Position numbers and translations under genes: made by a program | Shown here: positions 30,547 through 42,870 of the stretch, one piece after another | How the letters are laid out: every line of letters begins with the position of its first letter | Position numbering within the stretch: the stretch's first letter is position 1 | Source of the DNA: Deinandra increscens subsp. villosa | Lineage: Eukaryota > Streptophyta > Magnoliopsida > Asterales > Asteraceae | Reading direction: 5' to 3' | Assembly (NCBI GenBank): GCA_039602395.1 | Contig: JBCNJP010000010.1 | Location: 96,315,729-96,379,728 of the forward strand | Length of the DNA: 64,000 nucleotides | Notes under the pieces: generated by a model | Databases searched by the model: none | The model's input: the letters and a program-made list of their open reading frames with translations, nothing else | Told to the model about the DNA's origin: nothing

Positions 30547-32885
30547 TGTAACACCTCAAATTTCACAGATACATGATATATATAGTAAATACGTGTTTAT
30601 ATTTTAAATACTTGAGTTTAATTGATAAATGTGGTAAGAGGATGCCTTAGATAAGTTGCATGTGTTAGAAATACGTGTTTGATGGCCTATATGGTGAAAT
30701 ATGCATAAACGGATGTGTTAAATGTTAACAAAGGTACAGTATGAGATGAATATATGTTTATATGAATAACATAATGATACACGTGTGAATTGATGGATAC
30801 ATATGTGTAAATATGTGTGTTAATAGTTAACGAAAAAGTAAAAGGACTAAAAGTGTAATTTATGCAAAGATATAAACATATACAGATATTATACGTATCT
30901 ATAATTATTATAAGTATCCCGAGGCTTAGAATATAGTAAAAATATATCCTAATATGATTCGTAACATGATATGATAAGTATTGTAAAGTTTGAGGGGCTA
31001 AAACGTAATTTAACAAATAATAAAGAAAATATATATAAATGTATATATATGTTATCGTACGAATCCCGAGACTTAGAAACCTTAATAAATCTTACAAATA
31101 TGTCCCATAAGGTTTTGGTACATAAAATGATAAAAGGTTAGAAGTATAGGGGGTTAGAGTGCACCAAACCAAACCACAAGGGCTAAATATGTAAAAATAC
31201 AAAAGCTGGCCGGAAATGGTGTCTTCCGCGTATCGCCTAGCACACCTATTACACCTGCGCGATACGCGAGCTAACCAGATTAGCAGAAAATAGGACAGGT
31301 TCGAGATTTAGCCACGTTAGTCACCTTGCAGCCCAAGATTCTTCGATTTCGTGGAGGATTTCGATCATGAGTCACCATAGGACGTGTTAGGAACTTAGGA
31401 AGCATCAAAATCCTATAAATAGAGGCTTCAATTCGTTCAAACAAGGCACCAATTCACTGATTCATAACCCAAAAACCCTCTAAACCCAGCAGAAACTTCG
31501 TCGGAGCAATTCTCTCAAACTAGAAGGAATTAGGAGCTGGATTTCTACAGTCACCCATTATTTAGTATTATCTAAAATAATCCTCTCTCAGTTTTTTCTA
31601 ATTCGATCTCTAAGTATGCTTTTTAGAAATGATGTAAAATTAGGGTTCGTGAGGTTATTCTACTCAAATCGGGTGATAGGGTGGGAATTAGGGTCTGGAT
31701 TTTGTAGGTAATCCTAATTTAATGTGTTTTAATAAAATCCTAAGTTAATTTCACAATTGGAAAATGTTTGGTAATGGTTTTGTTAACGGGTCAAAATTAG
31801 GGTTTTCGTAAAGTTGTTCTGCCCAAATTGAGCAAACGGTTTTGAGTTAAGCTTAGATATTTTAAAGTATATTATAAAATGTTATAATGGATAATACCCT
31901 AAGTTGGTTTGAAAAGAAAATGATTTTTGATAAAGATACGAGAATTATATGAAATTAGGGTTTTGAAATATGATTATTTAATATAAAATAATCCGGAGGG
32001 TATGGGTACTTAAATTTTGGTATGGAACTATGTTTATATATATATAATAAGTATATATGGGGTTAAAATGGATAAATAATTAAGTATTTAAGATACCGAG
32101 TTAATCGGATATTTAGAAGTTCGTGCGGACCGGAAGGGTAAACACCTGTACACTGGGGTTTCTAGCATAGTGAGGGTGTCGCATAAATCCCAACTGGGAA
32201 ATGGCATACCTCCCTGGGCGATCTCGGAGTGAGCGTTTACTTATAGGGATACACGTCTTCATATTAAAAGGGACAATATACCTATAGGGGTATTTTGGTC
32301 ATTTTGACCTTAAAAGAAGTAAACTTTAATAATCGAATATTATTAAGATAATATAAGAGGTAAATAAACATAGGATATGTTTATAATGTTAAACCTTGCG
32401 TTAATGCCATACGATACGCGAATTAGGTTAACCAAGGATTCTGTCGGAGGTTCTGTTCGAGTTTAACTTGATAAATGTTGTAAAAAAGGGATTTTGCAGG
32501 TACAAAGGTTTTAACCTCATAAACGAGGTAACGTTTTTAAAATGTAGAACTCACCAGCGTAAGCTGACCTTTTTCCCAAAACCATATGTATGTCAGGTTT
32601 AGGTGAGACGTCTGGGAGCAAGGGCGGAGCCCTCGTGATAAGAGAATGATCAGGCAAGCTATTAAGGAGTTGTGGAGGTGCTGGCATAGTTATAGATAAA
32701 TAAAGACTGATATAGTTAGTCGCTATATAGATAGACTGTAAATTATCTCAATTACTTTACGTACTTGGCTTTATAATAAATAAAAGTTTTAAATTTTCCG
32801 CTGCTTATCTCTGTTGTGCCACGTGTTCATGAGTAAATCCGATGAGCGACCCCTCCTGGTGCCAAGTCTGGGAGTGGGCGTCACA
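30547..32885 (+). repeat. Solo LTR 1 (2339 bp)
   Basis: Starts TGTAACACCTCAAATTTC and ends CAAGTCTGGGAGTGGGCG TCACA. Flanks are CGGAC and CAGAC (4 of 5 match), so a decayed target duplication. A TATA box TATAAATA is at about 31411. It aligns with solo LTR 2 through most of its length (for example the block around 32120-32240 with 36740-36860). No internal region or second LTR is next to it, so it is a solo LTR left by LTR-LTR recombination. Confidence 0.85.
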
Positions 32886-32890
32886 CAGAC

Positions 32891-33640
32891 AGTGTTCCTA
32901 ACTTCCCATCCGCCTGCCTAACCTTGTTTCCATTAATTTTTGCTTATCCAATCATGACAATGCCATCCGTCAGTTGATTTCTGAATTTGTTCCTTGCCGG
33001 TTCATAGTACTATTCAGACTCTCGAGTCCCGCCCTTCGGCAACCAAGGGTTGTTCTATCATTGCTGGAATTGAGATGTACTCTTTGCACGCTCAAATGAC
33101 GAATGTCTCCAATTCTGCTTCCATCACTTTGCTGATGTTAGAGTCTTCCGAGATACGTATGCTTGCTATCAAGAAGAAAATCTTGCTATTTCAGACATTC
33201 ATATCCATTATTGCACATGTTGCTTGAATATTCCCTATGCCAGCTTTCCCGATAGGCTCGTACCAGCATGCTACCAAAAGAATACTTCCGTGTTCTTAGC
33301 TTAATTAATGTATGAAAACTATTATGAATTTTGACAATTGGAGTTGCGCCCCCGCATTCTGAAAACAATGTTTGTATACTCGTACTAAACTTGTTGCATT
33401 GTCAAGATGGATGTTTTCTAGAATTAATTGCATTGGTATTCCTTTTACTGATGTCTAATGCAATCCTTGTGGTTACGACACATGTTGTGCTTGTTGTCAT
33501 ATCTTAAAGACATGTAGACTTTATATCGCCATGTATTGTCTAAATATTTTCTTGTTCACAATCATGAATTAAGAGAGACATGTCTAGATGAAGCAAACAC
33601 CCTCGCAATAACGAATTTCCTTCACCTCCACCGCCTTTGC
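32891..33640 (+). pseudogene. Degenerate gypsy-like 5' internal region
   Basis: No intact frame. A part that precedes the solo LTR (30273-30546) joined to this stretch reads like low-complexity Ser/Pro-rich sequence on the plus strand (VHEIGKSSAS) and may be a decayed ORF upstream of gag, as in the chromovirus. That is a weak guess. Confidence 0.25.
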
Positions 33641-34247
33641 TAAATGTTGATCGAATCGAGTCTATGATCACTCCGCGAGTAGCCGATGCCATAGGTGCGA
33701 ACGAAACTGTCAGCACCGCAGGAAGCCGTTGTGAAGGTCCTCCTAGTGGTAAGACGCCCTGACAGATATTGGAAACCACGATTATGATTACCGAGAATTA
33801 TTTTCAAGGTTACATCTGACATTTAAAGTGCCCGAGAAAGTTCTTACAAGGACATCAGGAATTGTAAATCAATCAATTTCAAGGTACTGAGAGCGCTGTA
33901 GGTTTTATCTACTAGTTTGAAAAGACCAAATCTCTTCTTCGTATCAGCAACTACCCTGTCCACTTCAAGGTCAAGTTTGCTGCTTACACGTTCATTGATA
34001 GTGCTCTCACATGGTGGAATTCCCCTGCCAAGTCAATTGGAACTGATCTGGCTTATGCTATGCCATAGGATGAGATAAAGCAACTGTTAAGAGACGAGTA
34101 TTGCCCACGCGAGAAACTCCAAAGACTAGAAGTTGAGTTCTGAGGATTAACAATGAACGAATCTGACATTGTTGGCCACACCAAGCATTTTCATGAACTC
34201 ACCCACATCTGTTTCTACAATGGTGACACCGTTGTACAGGAACAGCT
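33641..34247 (+). pseudogene. Ty3/gypsy gag fragment inside copia B
   Basis: Plus-strand words in order: SMITPRVADAIGANETVS, then a broken part, VKFAAYTFIDSALTWWNS, DEIKQLLRDEYCPREKLQ and TKHFHELTHICFYNGD. LTWWN and the EYCPREKLQ box are hallmarks of the gypsy gag core. Stops at several places. It ends abruptly at 34247 where the minus-strand copia protease begins. Confidence 0.7.
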
Positions 34248-34850
34248 GCAAAGCTCTAGGCTTCAGCTTCCTTCTTTTTCTAAGTCCCTGTAACGAATTA
34301 CAGATATGAGTTTTACAGCCAGTGTCATAAACCCATGAATTTTTCTTAGAAAAAGAAAATAATTCAATTGTGAAGATACCTGAAGCACTAGTCCCACTAG
34401 CTTTCTTCTTCTTCTTGTTCAACTTAGCTAGGTAGACAGGACAGTTCCTCTTCCAGTGTCCCACTTCAGAGCAGTGGTGACAAGTCTGGTCTTTAGCCGG
34501 ATGCTCCTTTTTAGCCGGATGGGTCTTCTTGGGTTTTGGACCATAAGTAACTTGTTTGCCTTTTCCTTTCCCATCATACTCAACAAGCATGTCATGAAGC
34601 TTAGGTATGGTTTTAGTCATACTATGCATGTTGCGGTTGCACACAAAACCTCATAATCCTTTGTAAGAGATTTGAGAATCATGCCAACCGCAACAGCTTG
34701 ATTGTATCCATAGTTGAGTGATTCCAATTTGTCAAAGTAGCTCTTCATTTTGAGCACATGACTACTGACCGATTTTCTAGCTTCAAGCTTTAAGTCGTGG
34801 AGTTCCACAACCAAGTCGAACAACTCAACCCCAGCATGTTTTTCATACAT
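34248..34850 (-). pseudogene. Copia B gag C-terminus and protease start
   Basis: The minus strand gives a gag part (YEKHAGVELFDLVVELHDLK, HVLKMKSYFDKLESLNYGYN), the knuckle CHHCSEVGHWKRNC and the protease box WVYDTGCKTHICN with the catalytic Asp-Thr-Gly. It continues to GLRKRRKLKPRALQ and then stops matching. Frame changes occur near 34620. Confidence 0.8.
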
Positions 34851-34881
34851 CTTCTTTAATTATATAATCATATCATAAGGA

Positions 34882-34886
34882 GTATG
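34882..34886. repeat. Target-site duplication GTATG, left
   Basis: GTATG before solo LTR 2; the same at 38510-38514. Confidence 0.88.
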
Positions 34887-37800
34887 TGTAACATCCCAAA
34901 AGTTGATATAATACGTAGCTACTATGAATAATACAGGTGATATAGGTGTTACGTAGCTAAACATGATGAAACATGTAGAAAATGCATGTTTACCCATTAC
35001 CGGGTGATAAATCGGTCAACGATAACATTGCATGAATGATACACGTGTTAATTGATAAAATAAGATAAGGAAATAAAAATAATATGTGTTTTATTTCAAA
35101 GATAATTGATATATATGATATTGGCATGAAAAACGTAGTTAAATGTTTATATGATAGGAATGATTGATAACCGGGAGAAAATGCCTTTACGTGATTATCT
35201 TATATTAAATACATGTGTAAAAATATGTTTGAATAGTATGGATGCATGTGAAATATTCATTTGATGAGTATATATGTGGAAATACGTGTTTAATTAGTTA
35301 AACATGTAGAAATGCATGTTAAATAGTTAACGGAAAAGTATAAGGGCTAAAACTGTGAATTATATAAAGTTATAAATACTTACGGATATTATATGTATCT
35401 ATAACTTTTATAAGTATCCCCAAGGCTTATAAAGTATTATAAAAATATCATAAAGTGGTTCGGGACATAAAATAATAAGTGTTGTAAAGTTAGAGGGGCC
35501 AAAGGTGTAAAGAATGAAAAATATATATAAATATATATAAAAATATATACGTACGTATACGTATATCATCAAGGGTGTCCCGAGCCTTAAAAACTTTATA
35601 AAACATGTTTTATAATAGTTCGGTACATAAAATATCAGTTTCGTAGGAATCTGAGGCTTAAAATGTAAATAAAACCTAGAGGGACCAAAACTGTCATTAG
35701 GTGATTCTTGGCCCGCGGTACGCGAGGAAGCCAGCCAAAGGGCTCGTGATACGCGACCCGTATCTGGTCGCAGAATTGGCCACGGCTCGACTTGCAGCCT
35801 ACGTTTGATCCTCCCACGCGTCGTTTTCTTCGAATTAGTCACCTACGTACGTGGAGGAACATCAGGCGACCCCAACTACTATAAAACGGAGCTTCGATCG
35901 ACCTTAATTCCTTGCCAATTCACGAGATTTATCTCCATAAACCCTAAACCACTACCGCGATCTTTTTCTGTAAAATTCGAGCAAACCAGGAGGAATTAGG
36001 AGGCCATCTTCTGCAGTTCTACATACTTTGGTATGATCTACAATAGCCCTCTATCAATTTTAAATAATATTGTTGTTATGATCGAGTTCTAGAAATGGGT
36101 TAAAGTTAGGGTTCTTGAGCTTAAATCATCAAATTCGATCAATCGGGCGGGAGTTAGGCTCTGAATTTTTGTAGGTACTCTTAAAGTAATGTTATATAAG
36201 AAAGCCCTAAGTTAATTTCATGTTTGGAGAATGTTTGATATTTATTGAAAAATTATATGAAATTAGGGTTTTCAAAAAGGGGATTTTGTTAAATTGACCA
36301 ATCGGGACTATATTGGGGCCTGGTATTTTGAGGAATATTATAAAATGATATTATAAACAAAATCCCTAAGTTTATTTCACTTTATTAAGGGTTTTGATAT
36401 TTATTAAATAAATAAATAAAATTAGGGTTTTCTAGACGTTATTCTGCCCAAATCGAGTAAACGGTTTTGAATTAAGCTTTGCTATTTTAAAGGATATTAT
36501 AAAATGTTATAATGGATAATACCCTAAGACGGTTTTGAATAAAAATGTGTTTTGCTATAGAAACCAGAAAAATTGGAAATTAAGGTTTCTGAATATAAAT
36601 ATTTAATATAAAATTATCCGGAGGGTATGGGGACTTGAATTTTGGTATGGTAACATATTTATATATATAATAAGTATATATGAGGTTAAAATGGACAAAT
36701 GATAAATTATTGAAAATACCGAGCTAATCGGATATTAGAAGTTCGTGCGGACCGGAAGGGTAAACGCCTGTACACTGGGGTTTCTGGCATAGCGAGGGTG
36801 TCGCATAAATCCCAACTGGGAAATGGCATACCTCCCTGGGCGATCCCGGGGTGAGCGCTTACTTATATGAATGTGCGTCTTCATATTATCGTTAAAAGAA
36901 AAGGATAACCGCCTAAAGGGCATTTTGGTCATTTTGACCTTTAAAAAGGGATAAACTTAATAATTGAATATTATTAAGATATTAAGATGTTAAAATAAAC
37001 ATAGAAAGTGTTTATTGTATAAAGCCTTGCGTTAACGCCATTCGATACGCAAATTAGGTTTAATCGGGAATCGTCGCGAAAGTTCGGCTCAAGTAAACGA
37101 GTTAAAGTGATAAGGTGAGTTCTATGAGCCCACTCTTAAATATTTTAAATGTTTTTGGGCTGATATACATACAAATGTTATAAAATGCATTTAAATGAAT
37201 TATGGCTGAAATGTTACCTATCTGAACTATTGGAGTGTTAAACTGTTGAATTACCTTCAAGTAAATATATATCAGATTGCTAAGGTGCTAATTGTTAATG
37301 GATATATTGAACTGTTAAATTGTTATTGAATTGATATATATACGTGGACTGTTATGGAAATGCATATATGTGCTATATTTGCTTCAAAATTAAATAGTCA
37401 AGTGATAAAGGAATTATTAGTAAACGTTATAGTAAATATGTACGATTATATGAGAACATGTGATGCATTCGCTTTATTATTATGTGGTGGATACGACGCT
37501 GGTACTTCCTATATATAAACATAATAATATTAGTTACCCGATATATCAGAAGTGTGGAGGATACGCCCTGTATACATACACCAACGGTAAATTGGGGGAT
37601 GTCCACTTGTTGCAGTATATGAAGACCTTATCACTGTTTACTAATAATCTTAAGTCACTTGGGTATTTAACTAGGGGCAGGTAGTAGTACAGGGGGGAGT
37701 TAGGAGGTAGTGTTGCTCAAAGGGATTGGAGACCACTACAAATAGAAGGGGGAAAAAGCTACTGTCCGTTATAGGGAATGCTCTAGAAGGGTAAACTCGG

Positions 37801-38509
37801 CAGTAAGCAAATAGGGGAAGGCGGTGCAACTGTCCATTACAGGGAATGCCCTAGAAGGGTAAACTCGGCAGTTAGCAAATAAGGGAAAGCGGGGCGACTG
37901 ACCGTTATAGGGAATACCCTAGAGGGGTAAACTCGGCAGTCGGCAAAGATGGTTGCTCAGCTTATACATTAGCAGGGTTTAGACTGGTAATGAATGTTGG
38001 GGTTGTAGGAAGGGATAGCGGGATAAATGGTTTTATAGGGGGTGTTTTCTGTTAAGGAATATTACGTGTTGTATAATTGTGATTCATATTATACTTGATA
38101 CATGTCTGTGAAAAAGAGATCTTGCAGGTCCAATGGTTTTAAACCTCATGCCGAGGTAAAGCTTTTAAAATATAGAACTCACCAGTGTAAGCTGACCTTT
38201 TCCAAAAATGTGTGTATGTTAGGTCAGGGTGAGGCTTCGACTAGTTATGAGAAGGCCTTGGTGATAAGGGATTAGACGGGCAAGCTATCGGACGGAATGC
38301 GGGTTTTGGCAAGCTGGCATAGTTATAGCAATAAAACGTTGTGACAGTTAGTATTTCTTTATGTAAATTATCTCTTACTTTGTAGTACTTGGCAAATAAA
38401 TAAAAGTTTAAAATTTCCGCTGCTTAGTTATCTCTGTTGATACCTTGTGTTCATGAGTAAATCCGATTCGTGACCCCTTCTAGAGCCAAGTCTGGGAGTG
38501 GGCGTCACA
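34887..38509 (+). repeat. Solo LTR 2 (3623 bp) in the gag of copia B
   Basis: Starts TGTAACATCCCAAAAG and ends AGTCTGGGAGTGGGCGTCACA-type like solo LTR 1; flanked by a perfect GTATG. A TATA box (TATAAAA) is at about 35879. Compared with solo LTR 1 it has about 1 kb extra (about 37110-38090), including a 68-bp tandem repeat. Joining the flanks restores the copia B gag frame (QYELHT followed by PYDMII). Confidence 0.9.
37761..37948. repeat. 68-bp minisatellite in solo LTR 2
   Basis: Nearly three units beginning ACTGTCCGTTATAGGG, ACTGTCCATTACAGGG and ACTGACCGTTATAGGG at 37761, 37829 and 37897, spacing 68 bp. Each includes GGGTAAACTCGGCAGT. Confidence 0.9.
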
Positions 38510-38805
38510 GTATGAAGTTCGTATTGCTTTTGAAGATCAGGAGTCATACTAGAGATCATCAAAAAAGCAACTTCATCATATTTGCTATATTCAGCGTTGT
38601 ACTGCGCTTTTTCTTGATCACTAGCAGTAGCAGCTGGTTCGGTCAGCCACTGATTTTTAAGGACGTCGGTTCTTCTTTCAAATCTTAGGACAATCCTCAG
38701 TTGATGATACCAATCATTGAAATTCGATCCATTGAACTTTTCTCTTTCAAACATTTGACGAAAAGCATGACCAACGGTGTTTTGAGGAGGGTTCATTGTT
38801 GCCAT
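38510..38805 (-). pseudogene. Copia B gag N-terminus
   Basis: MATMNPPQNTVGHAFRQMFE, then FNGSNFNDWYHQLRIVLRFE and SSMTPDLQKQYE. This is the start of a UBN2-type copia gag, with the start codon at 38805. It is cut by solo LTR 2 at 38509 and continues at 34881 downwards. This first part is open and undamaged. Confidence 0.85.
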
Positions 38806-40193
38806 CTACGAAACATATAAAGTTCAAAAATCAGTATTTTCGATAATTATTCCTTAACAAATTTAATTATCCAATGTTTAAACTATTTAAACAATTAATT
38901 TTATTAAGGCTATGATCCAATTGACATACCATCATTTCATCAATTGATCTGCTAGAAATGATGTACTCAAAAGGTAAGTGACGATCAGTAATTGCATTAC
39001 TAGTGTAATTCCTAGATAGAATGGGACTTACAAACACTTGTGTACTTGCATCAAGTGATTTGTAGTCATGTTTCGTCCCATCTTATGCCATTGGTCAAGG
39101 TCTCACCACTTAACTCGCTTTAAGTCGTCCAACCAAGAACGCACAAATTGTCCACCACTGTGTACCAATGAGTGAGAATTTGCCATGTAAGTGCTATTTT
39201 ACCATTGTGTACCAATGAGTAAAATAACATCCACAAGTGTCCTTTACAAGTTGGATGGAAAAGACTTAAGTTTTAATTTTGGGTCAAGCAATTTGATGTG
39301 TGATCAAAATGTTATGTATGAAGATTCATGCACATCTTCAATGCATCATGTTTATAAAATATTTTTTAGTTTGCCTTCAAATCAAAAGAGCTCGGTAGCT
39401 CCATTTGAACACACAAAGAAGCATAGAACTGAGGTTTGCGTGTAGCAATTAAGTACATACCTTCTTTAGGGAAGCATGGTGACCCGACTTATACCTCTCT
39501 TAGAGTGTGATTAAATGGGTGAGCCGGTGTTTCTTTCGATTTTAGGCACCGATTTTATTTATAAACAAAATCTTATTTCGATGATTATCAAGCAAGTTTA
39601 TATATCCAAAAAAAAATTTAAGACTTGCAATAAAATTTAACCATGTAACAATTATGGTAATCGACCTAATTATGGTCACTACGGTTTAAGATTTTCTCCC
39701 CTTTCCATTGAAAGGGATCGCATACACCAAGTTGTATTGATTTCGTAAGCCAAACCTTTTATAACTAATTATCACAAAACCATAACAAAGTCGTAGCCCT
39801 ATGAGTCGAGTATCTACTGTAAAACTTTCAGACTCTAACTCCAAACGGTTGATTTTTAATGATTTTTTTAGTGAACTGGTGTCAAAAAGAATTTTCACAA
39901 AATATACCCAAATTGTCACACGATTTTTTTCTTAATTATCTACCATAATTAATGGAAAAGATCAAGTATTAATATCAATATATCTTAGTAATAACCATGA
40001 ATAATTTGCATAAAAAATTCATGATTTTTACTTATTTTAACTAATTAAAGTAAAGGTACAACAATTAGTGCAACCAATTATCAAGGAAAAACTTGGATTA
40101 GAGTTTCAAAAAAAATATATAATTCCAAAATTATCAACAACCCTAAACCCCCTTTCAAGTTTAATCTTTTGGTAATTAAAAAAATACATAGTT
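38806..40193 (-). other. Leader of copia B, non-coding
   Basis: About 1.4 kb between the primer-binding site and the gag start. AT-rich, with a repeated word around 39161 and 39213 (GTGTACCAATGAGT). No gene seen. Confidence 0.6.
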
Positions 40194-40207
40194 GGCTCGT
40201 GATACCA
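40194..40207 (-). other. Primer-binding site of copia B
   Basis: The minus strand reads TGGTATCACGAGCC, close to the iMet-type TGGTATCAGAGCC, next to the LTR end ACCCAACA. Confidence 0.82.
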
Positions 40208-40208
40208 C

Positions 40209-40865
40209 TGTTGGGTTATATAAAAATTTATCTATTCACGAATACGCAGTGGAAAAACAATCTATGTAATTAACTAATTAACCAAGAAAGATAACGTGTA
40301 CCTTAATAGCAAATAAAGTAAGAAACTTCTAGGGTTTAAAGAAAAAACCCTCTACGATCACACACACGACACATCGATGTATGTATGCTAGTACTTGATC
40401 AAGAACACTTGAACTTCTCTTTCTTGCTTTGGTCGAACCACACTCAAAACCGAAAACCCTTTAGGGTTTTGGGTCTATTGCCGAAAAAGGGGTAGAGAGA
40501 GAGAGAGATTTAGAGTTGCCTATAATGTCATATGATAGTGTAAAATAAAACCGTAAACTAGAGGCTTTATTTATAGGCAAGGTTTACTTGTTAAACAAGT
40601 TTAGGGTTAGATTAGGAGACACCAGAGATGGGCCGGCCCTATGTGGGCTTCTCCTAACCTTTCCCAATTGTATTTTAATTATAACCCTCTCTTAACTGTT
40701 AACTAACAACCGTTAACTAGTAACCGTTAGTTTAAACGACCATTCGTTAATTAAATTCGTGATTTTTTATTAGTTAATACAAATACATTTGTGTCGAGAC
40801 GTGTGACCCAGTAGGCTTAAATACTTTCCGGACATACGTTTATTTTACGTGACCATATTCCTACA
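40209..40865 (-). repeat. 5' LTR of copia B (657 bp)
   Basis: TGTTGGGTTATATAAAAATT...CATATTCCTACA on the plus strand. The first ~520 bp match 29693-30225 at about 95% by eye. Flanked on the right by GATCC. Confidence 0.88.
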
Positions 40866-40870
40866 GATCC

Positions 40871-42256
40871 CCTGACTCTTTACTCTGAAAAGAGGAAAAT
40901 ATTTGTTAAACAAAAGCCATCTCACTTGAAAATAAAAAGACCAAAGTGAATCTAAAAGTGGATGTTCTGGAAGTGAAAAAAAAACATGAGTCACTAGAAA
41001 AATCACTTGCACTTCTGACCAGACACTTTGGAAGATTCAACAAAAGGAATCCCACCTTGTCAAATAAAAAAGTTTTCACAAAAGATGAAGACAACAAACG
41101 ACAAACCTCATATTTCAATAAGCCTATGATAGACAAATCTGAAATAAAATGTTTCAAATGTGAAACACTTGGTCATTATGAATCAGAATGCAAAAGGCAA
41201 AAGCTCAAAGGCGCTGCTTACTACAAAAGGAAATACAAGCAAGCCGTGCAGAGAGAAAAGGCCTTATTTGCTGAAGTAGAAAACTGGGACTCATAATCAT
41301 CTGATGAGGGAGACTACCATGCAAATCAATTTCTTATGGCTAATTATAAGTTCTATCTCTCCGACGTCTCTGAACCGCATAATGAGGATCAAGTAAGTAC
41401 CTCTCACACCGACCTTGTCTATCAATTCAACAACATGTTTGTAAATTATAAAAATCTTGAACAAAGTTCCTAAAGAAACAAATTGCTAAGTGAAAACAAA
41501 TTCAAAACTTTTGAGGAAGAAATGAACTCTCTCCTAGTTAAACTGCATCAGTTAAAAGGAGAAAGAGAAATTGAATTGATAAAACTAACATAACTTGAGA
41601 CTCAGAATCTGAGCAACGAAGCAAAAATTGACCATTATGAGACTGAACGCGCAACATTTATACTAAAGGTTGCACATGGAAACCAAGAAAATAAAAGGTC
41701 TCATAAATGCTCATTACCAACTTGAGGACATGACAAATATCCCAAAAAACCATGGTCAAGGGATTAGGTATTACATGGAACCAAAAGTTCTAAGACTGTC
41801 TTCATAAGAAGCAACAGTCAATCATACCCACAACCGGACAACAATCTCAAAAAACATCAGGTTACTAAAGACTCAACCCAACTTCACACAGATCTTAATG
41901 ACTCTAATAAATACATATATGAGTCAACTAGTTCTTCAAGTCAAAACTTTTACAATTTTGGTGAGACCACCATATACAAACATTGTATGTGCACCGAAAT
42001 GATAAAATTGGTTGGAAAACACCACAATTTAAAAAATATTAATACAACCAAAGCAAGCACATCTCTGAACATTTCTTCTAAACCCATCAAAATCAAAAGG
42101 AAGAAAGAATGTATCGAAAGCTTGGGCAAAACTGTATCTAAAAGAAAGCTCAAGAAAAGATGGATTCCCAAAACCATCCAATCCGTGTCATCTAAAGATC
42201 ACAGATATACTTCAGAAAGTCCGAAGTTTATCTGGAAAACTCAAAACTCCTCATGA
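40871..42256 (+). pseudogene. Copia A gag, C-terminal half with CCHC knuckle and coiled coil
   Basis: Continues from 29687. The ORF 40946-41296 has VLEVKKKHESLEKSLALLTR, the knuckle CFKCETLGHYESEC and KGAAYYKRKYKQAVQREKAL. After a stop comes a helical part (NLEQSS, LLSENKFKTFEEEMNSLLVK, KLTLETQNLSNEAKI), ending near KRKLKKRWIPKTIQ at 42175. A long gag with coiled coil is typical of Sirevirus-like copia elements. No protease or pol follows. Confidence 0.7.
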
Positions 42257-42870
42257 AACCAAATTCTTGGCTAAGGGGGAATATCGATCGGTCCTCTTTT
42301 GCCTTTAAAAATGATATCAATCAATCATGGTCACTTCAATCAATGATAAGGTATCTTTGAAGCTATTCAAATAGATTATACTTTGAAAGTACATATCAGT
42401 CACCCTCTTCTTCAAAGAAATGACGCATTCATAACAAGAAATGAGGATAATTCTTCAATAATGACTTCAGTAAAGATCAACTACTTTTCATCTATATAGA
42501 TCTTTACAAATGAAAGCAAAATTATGAAAATCAGATATCACAGACTCTCAAAGAAAATCAACAAAGATACTCATAAATTATGTGAAAAGCATCATGATAA
42601 ATAGTTTATCTGATAATAAATTTTAAAGAATTGAAGATTACAATATCAAGGCATCATAAACTCAAAAATAAACTCTCAACGGTAATTTCCTTTATTCCTG
42701 TTTAGAAACGTTCATTAAATTATAACCGTTAGAATGAATTGACCATCCCCAAGAAAACGGAACGGCGGGTTAGAGATATCTATAAAAGGAAAATCACTCG
42801 TTCAACAAAAATTCACTGTACACCACTCATACTCAGAATCAAAGCAATCAGAATTCTCCATTTCTTCTCA
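42257..42870. other. Non-coding spacer between gag and the downstream ORF of copia A
   Basis: AT-rich. A run GGCTAAGGGGGAATAT near 42270 looks like a polypurine tract but no LTR follows. A TATA-like box lies at 42780-42786. No gene seen. Confidence 0.45.

Larger units (their letters stand above)
29693..40865 (-). mobile_element. Copia element B, nested in copia A and itself rearranged
   Basis: A 5' LTR at 40209-40865 with a primer-binding site on the minus strand, then gag and the start of protease (38805-34248), then a foreign plus-strand gypsy fragment (30269-34247), then a truncated 3' LTR (29693 to about 30225). Flanked by GATCC. All of pol after the protease start is gone. Two solo LTRs were added later. 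Confidence 0.85.

Noticed and set aside
30687..31016. 109-aa minus-strand frame in solo LTR 1
   Set aside because: Tyr/Ile-rich translation of TATA/ATAC-rich LTR sequence; the other LTR does not keep the frame.
35408..35842. 144-aa minus-strand frame in solo LTR 2
   Set aside because: Also within an LTR, antisense to its transcription and not kept in solo LTR 1.
42262..42280. Polypurine tract and LTR start after copia A gag
   Set aside because: GCTAAGGGGGAATAT looks right, but nothing after it matches the 5' LTR at 28166-28888.
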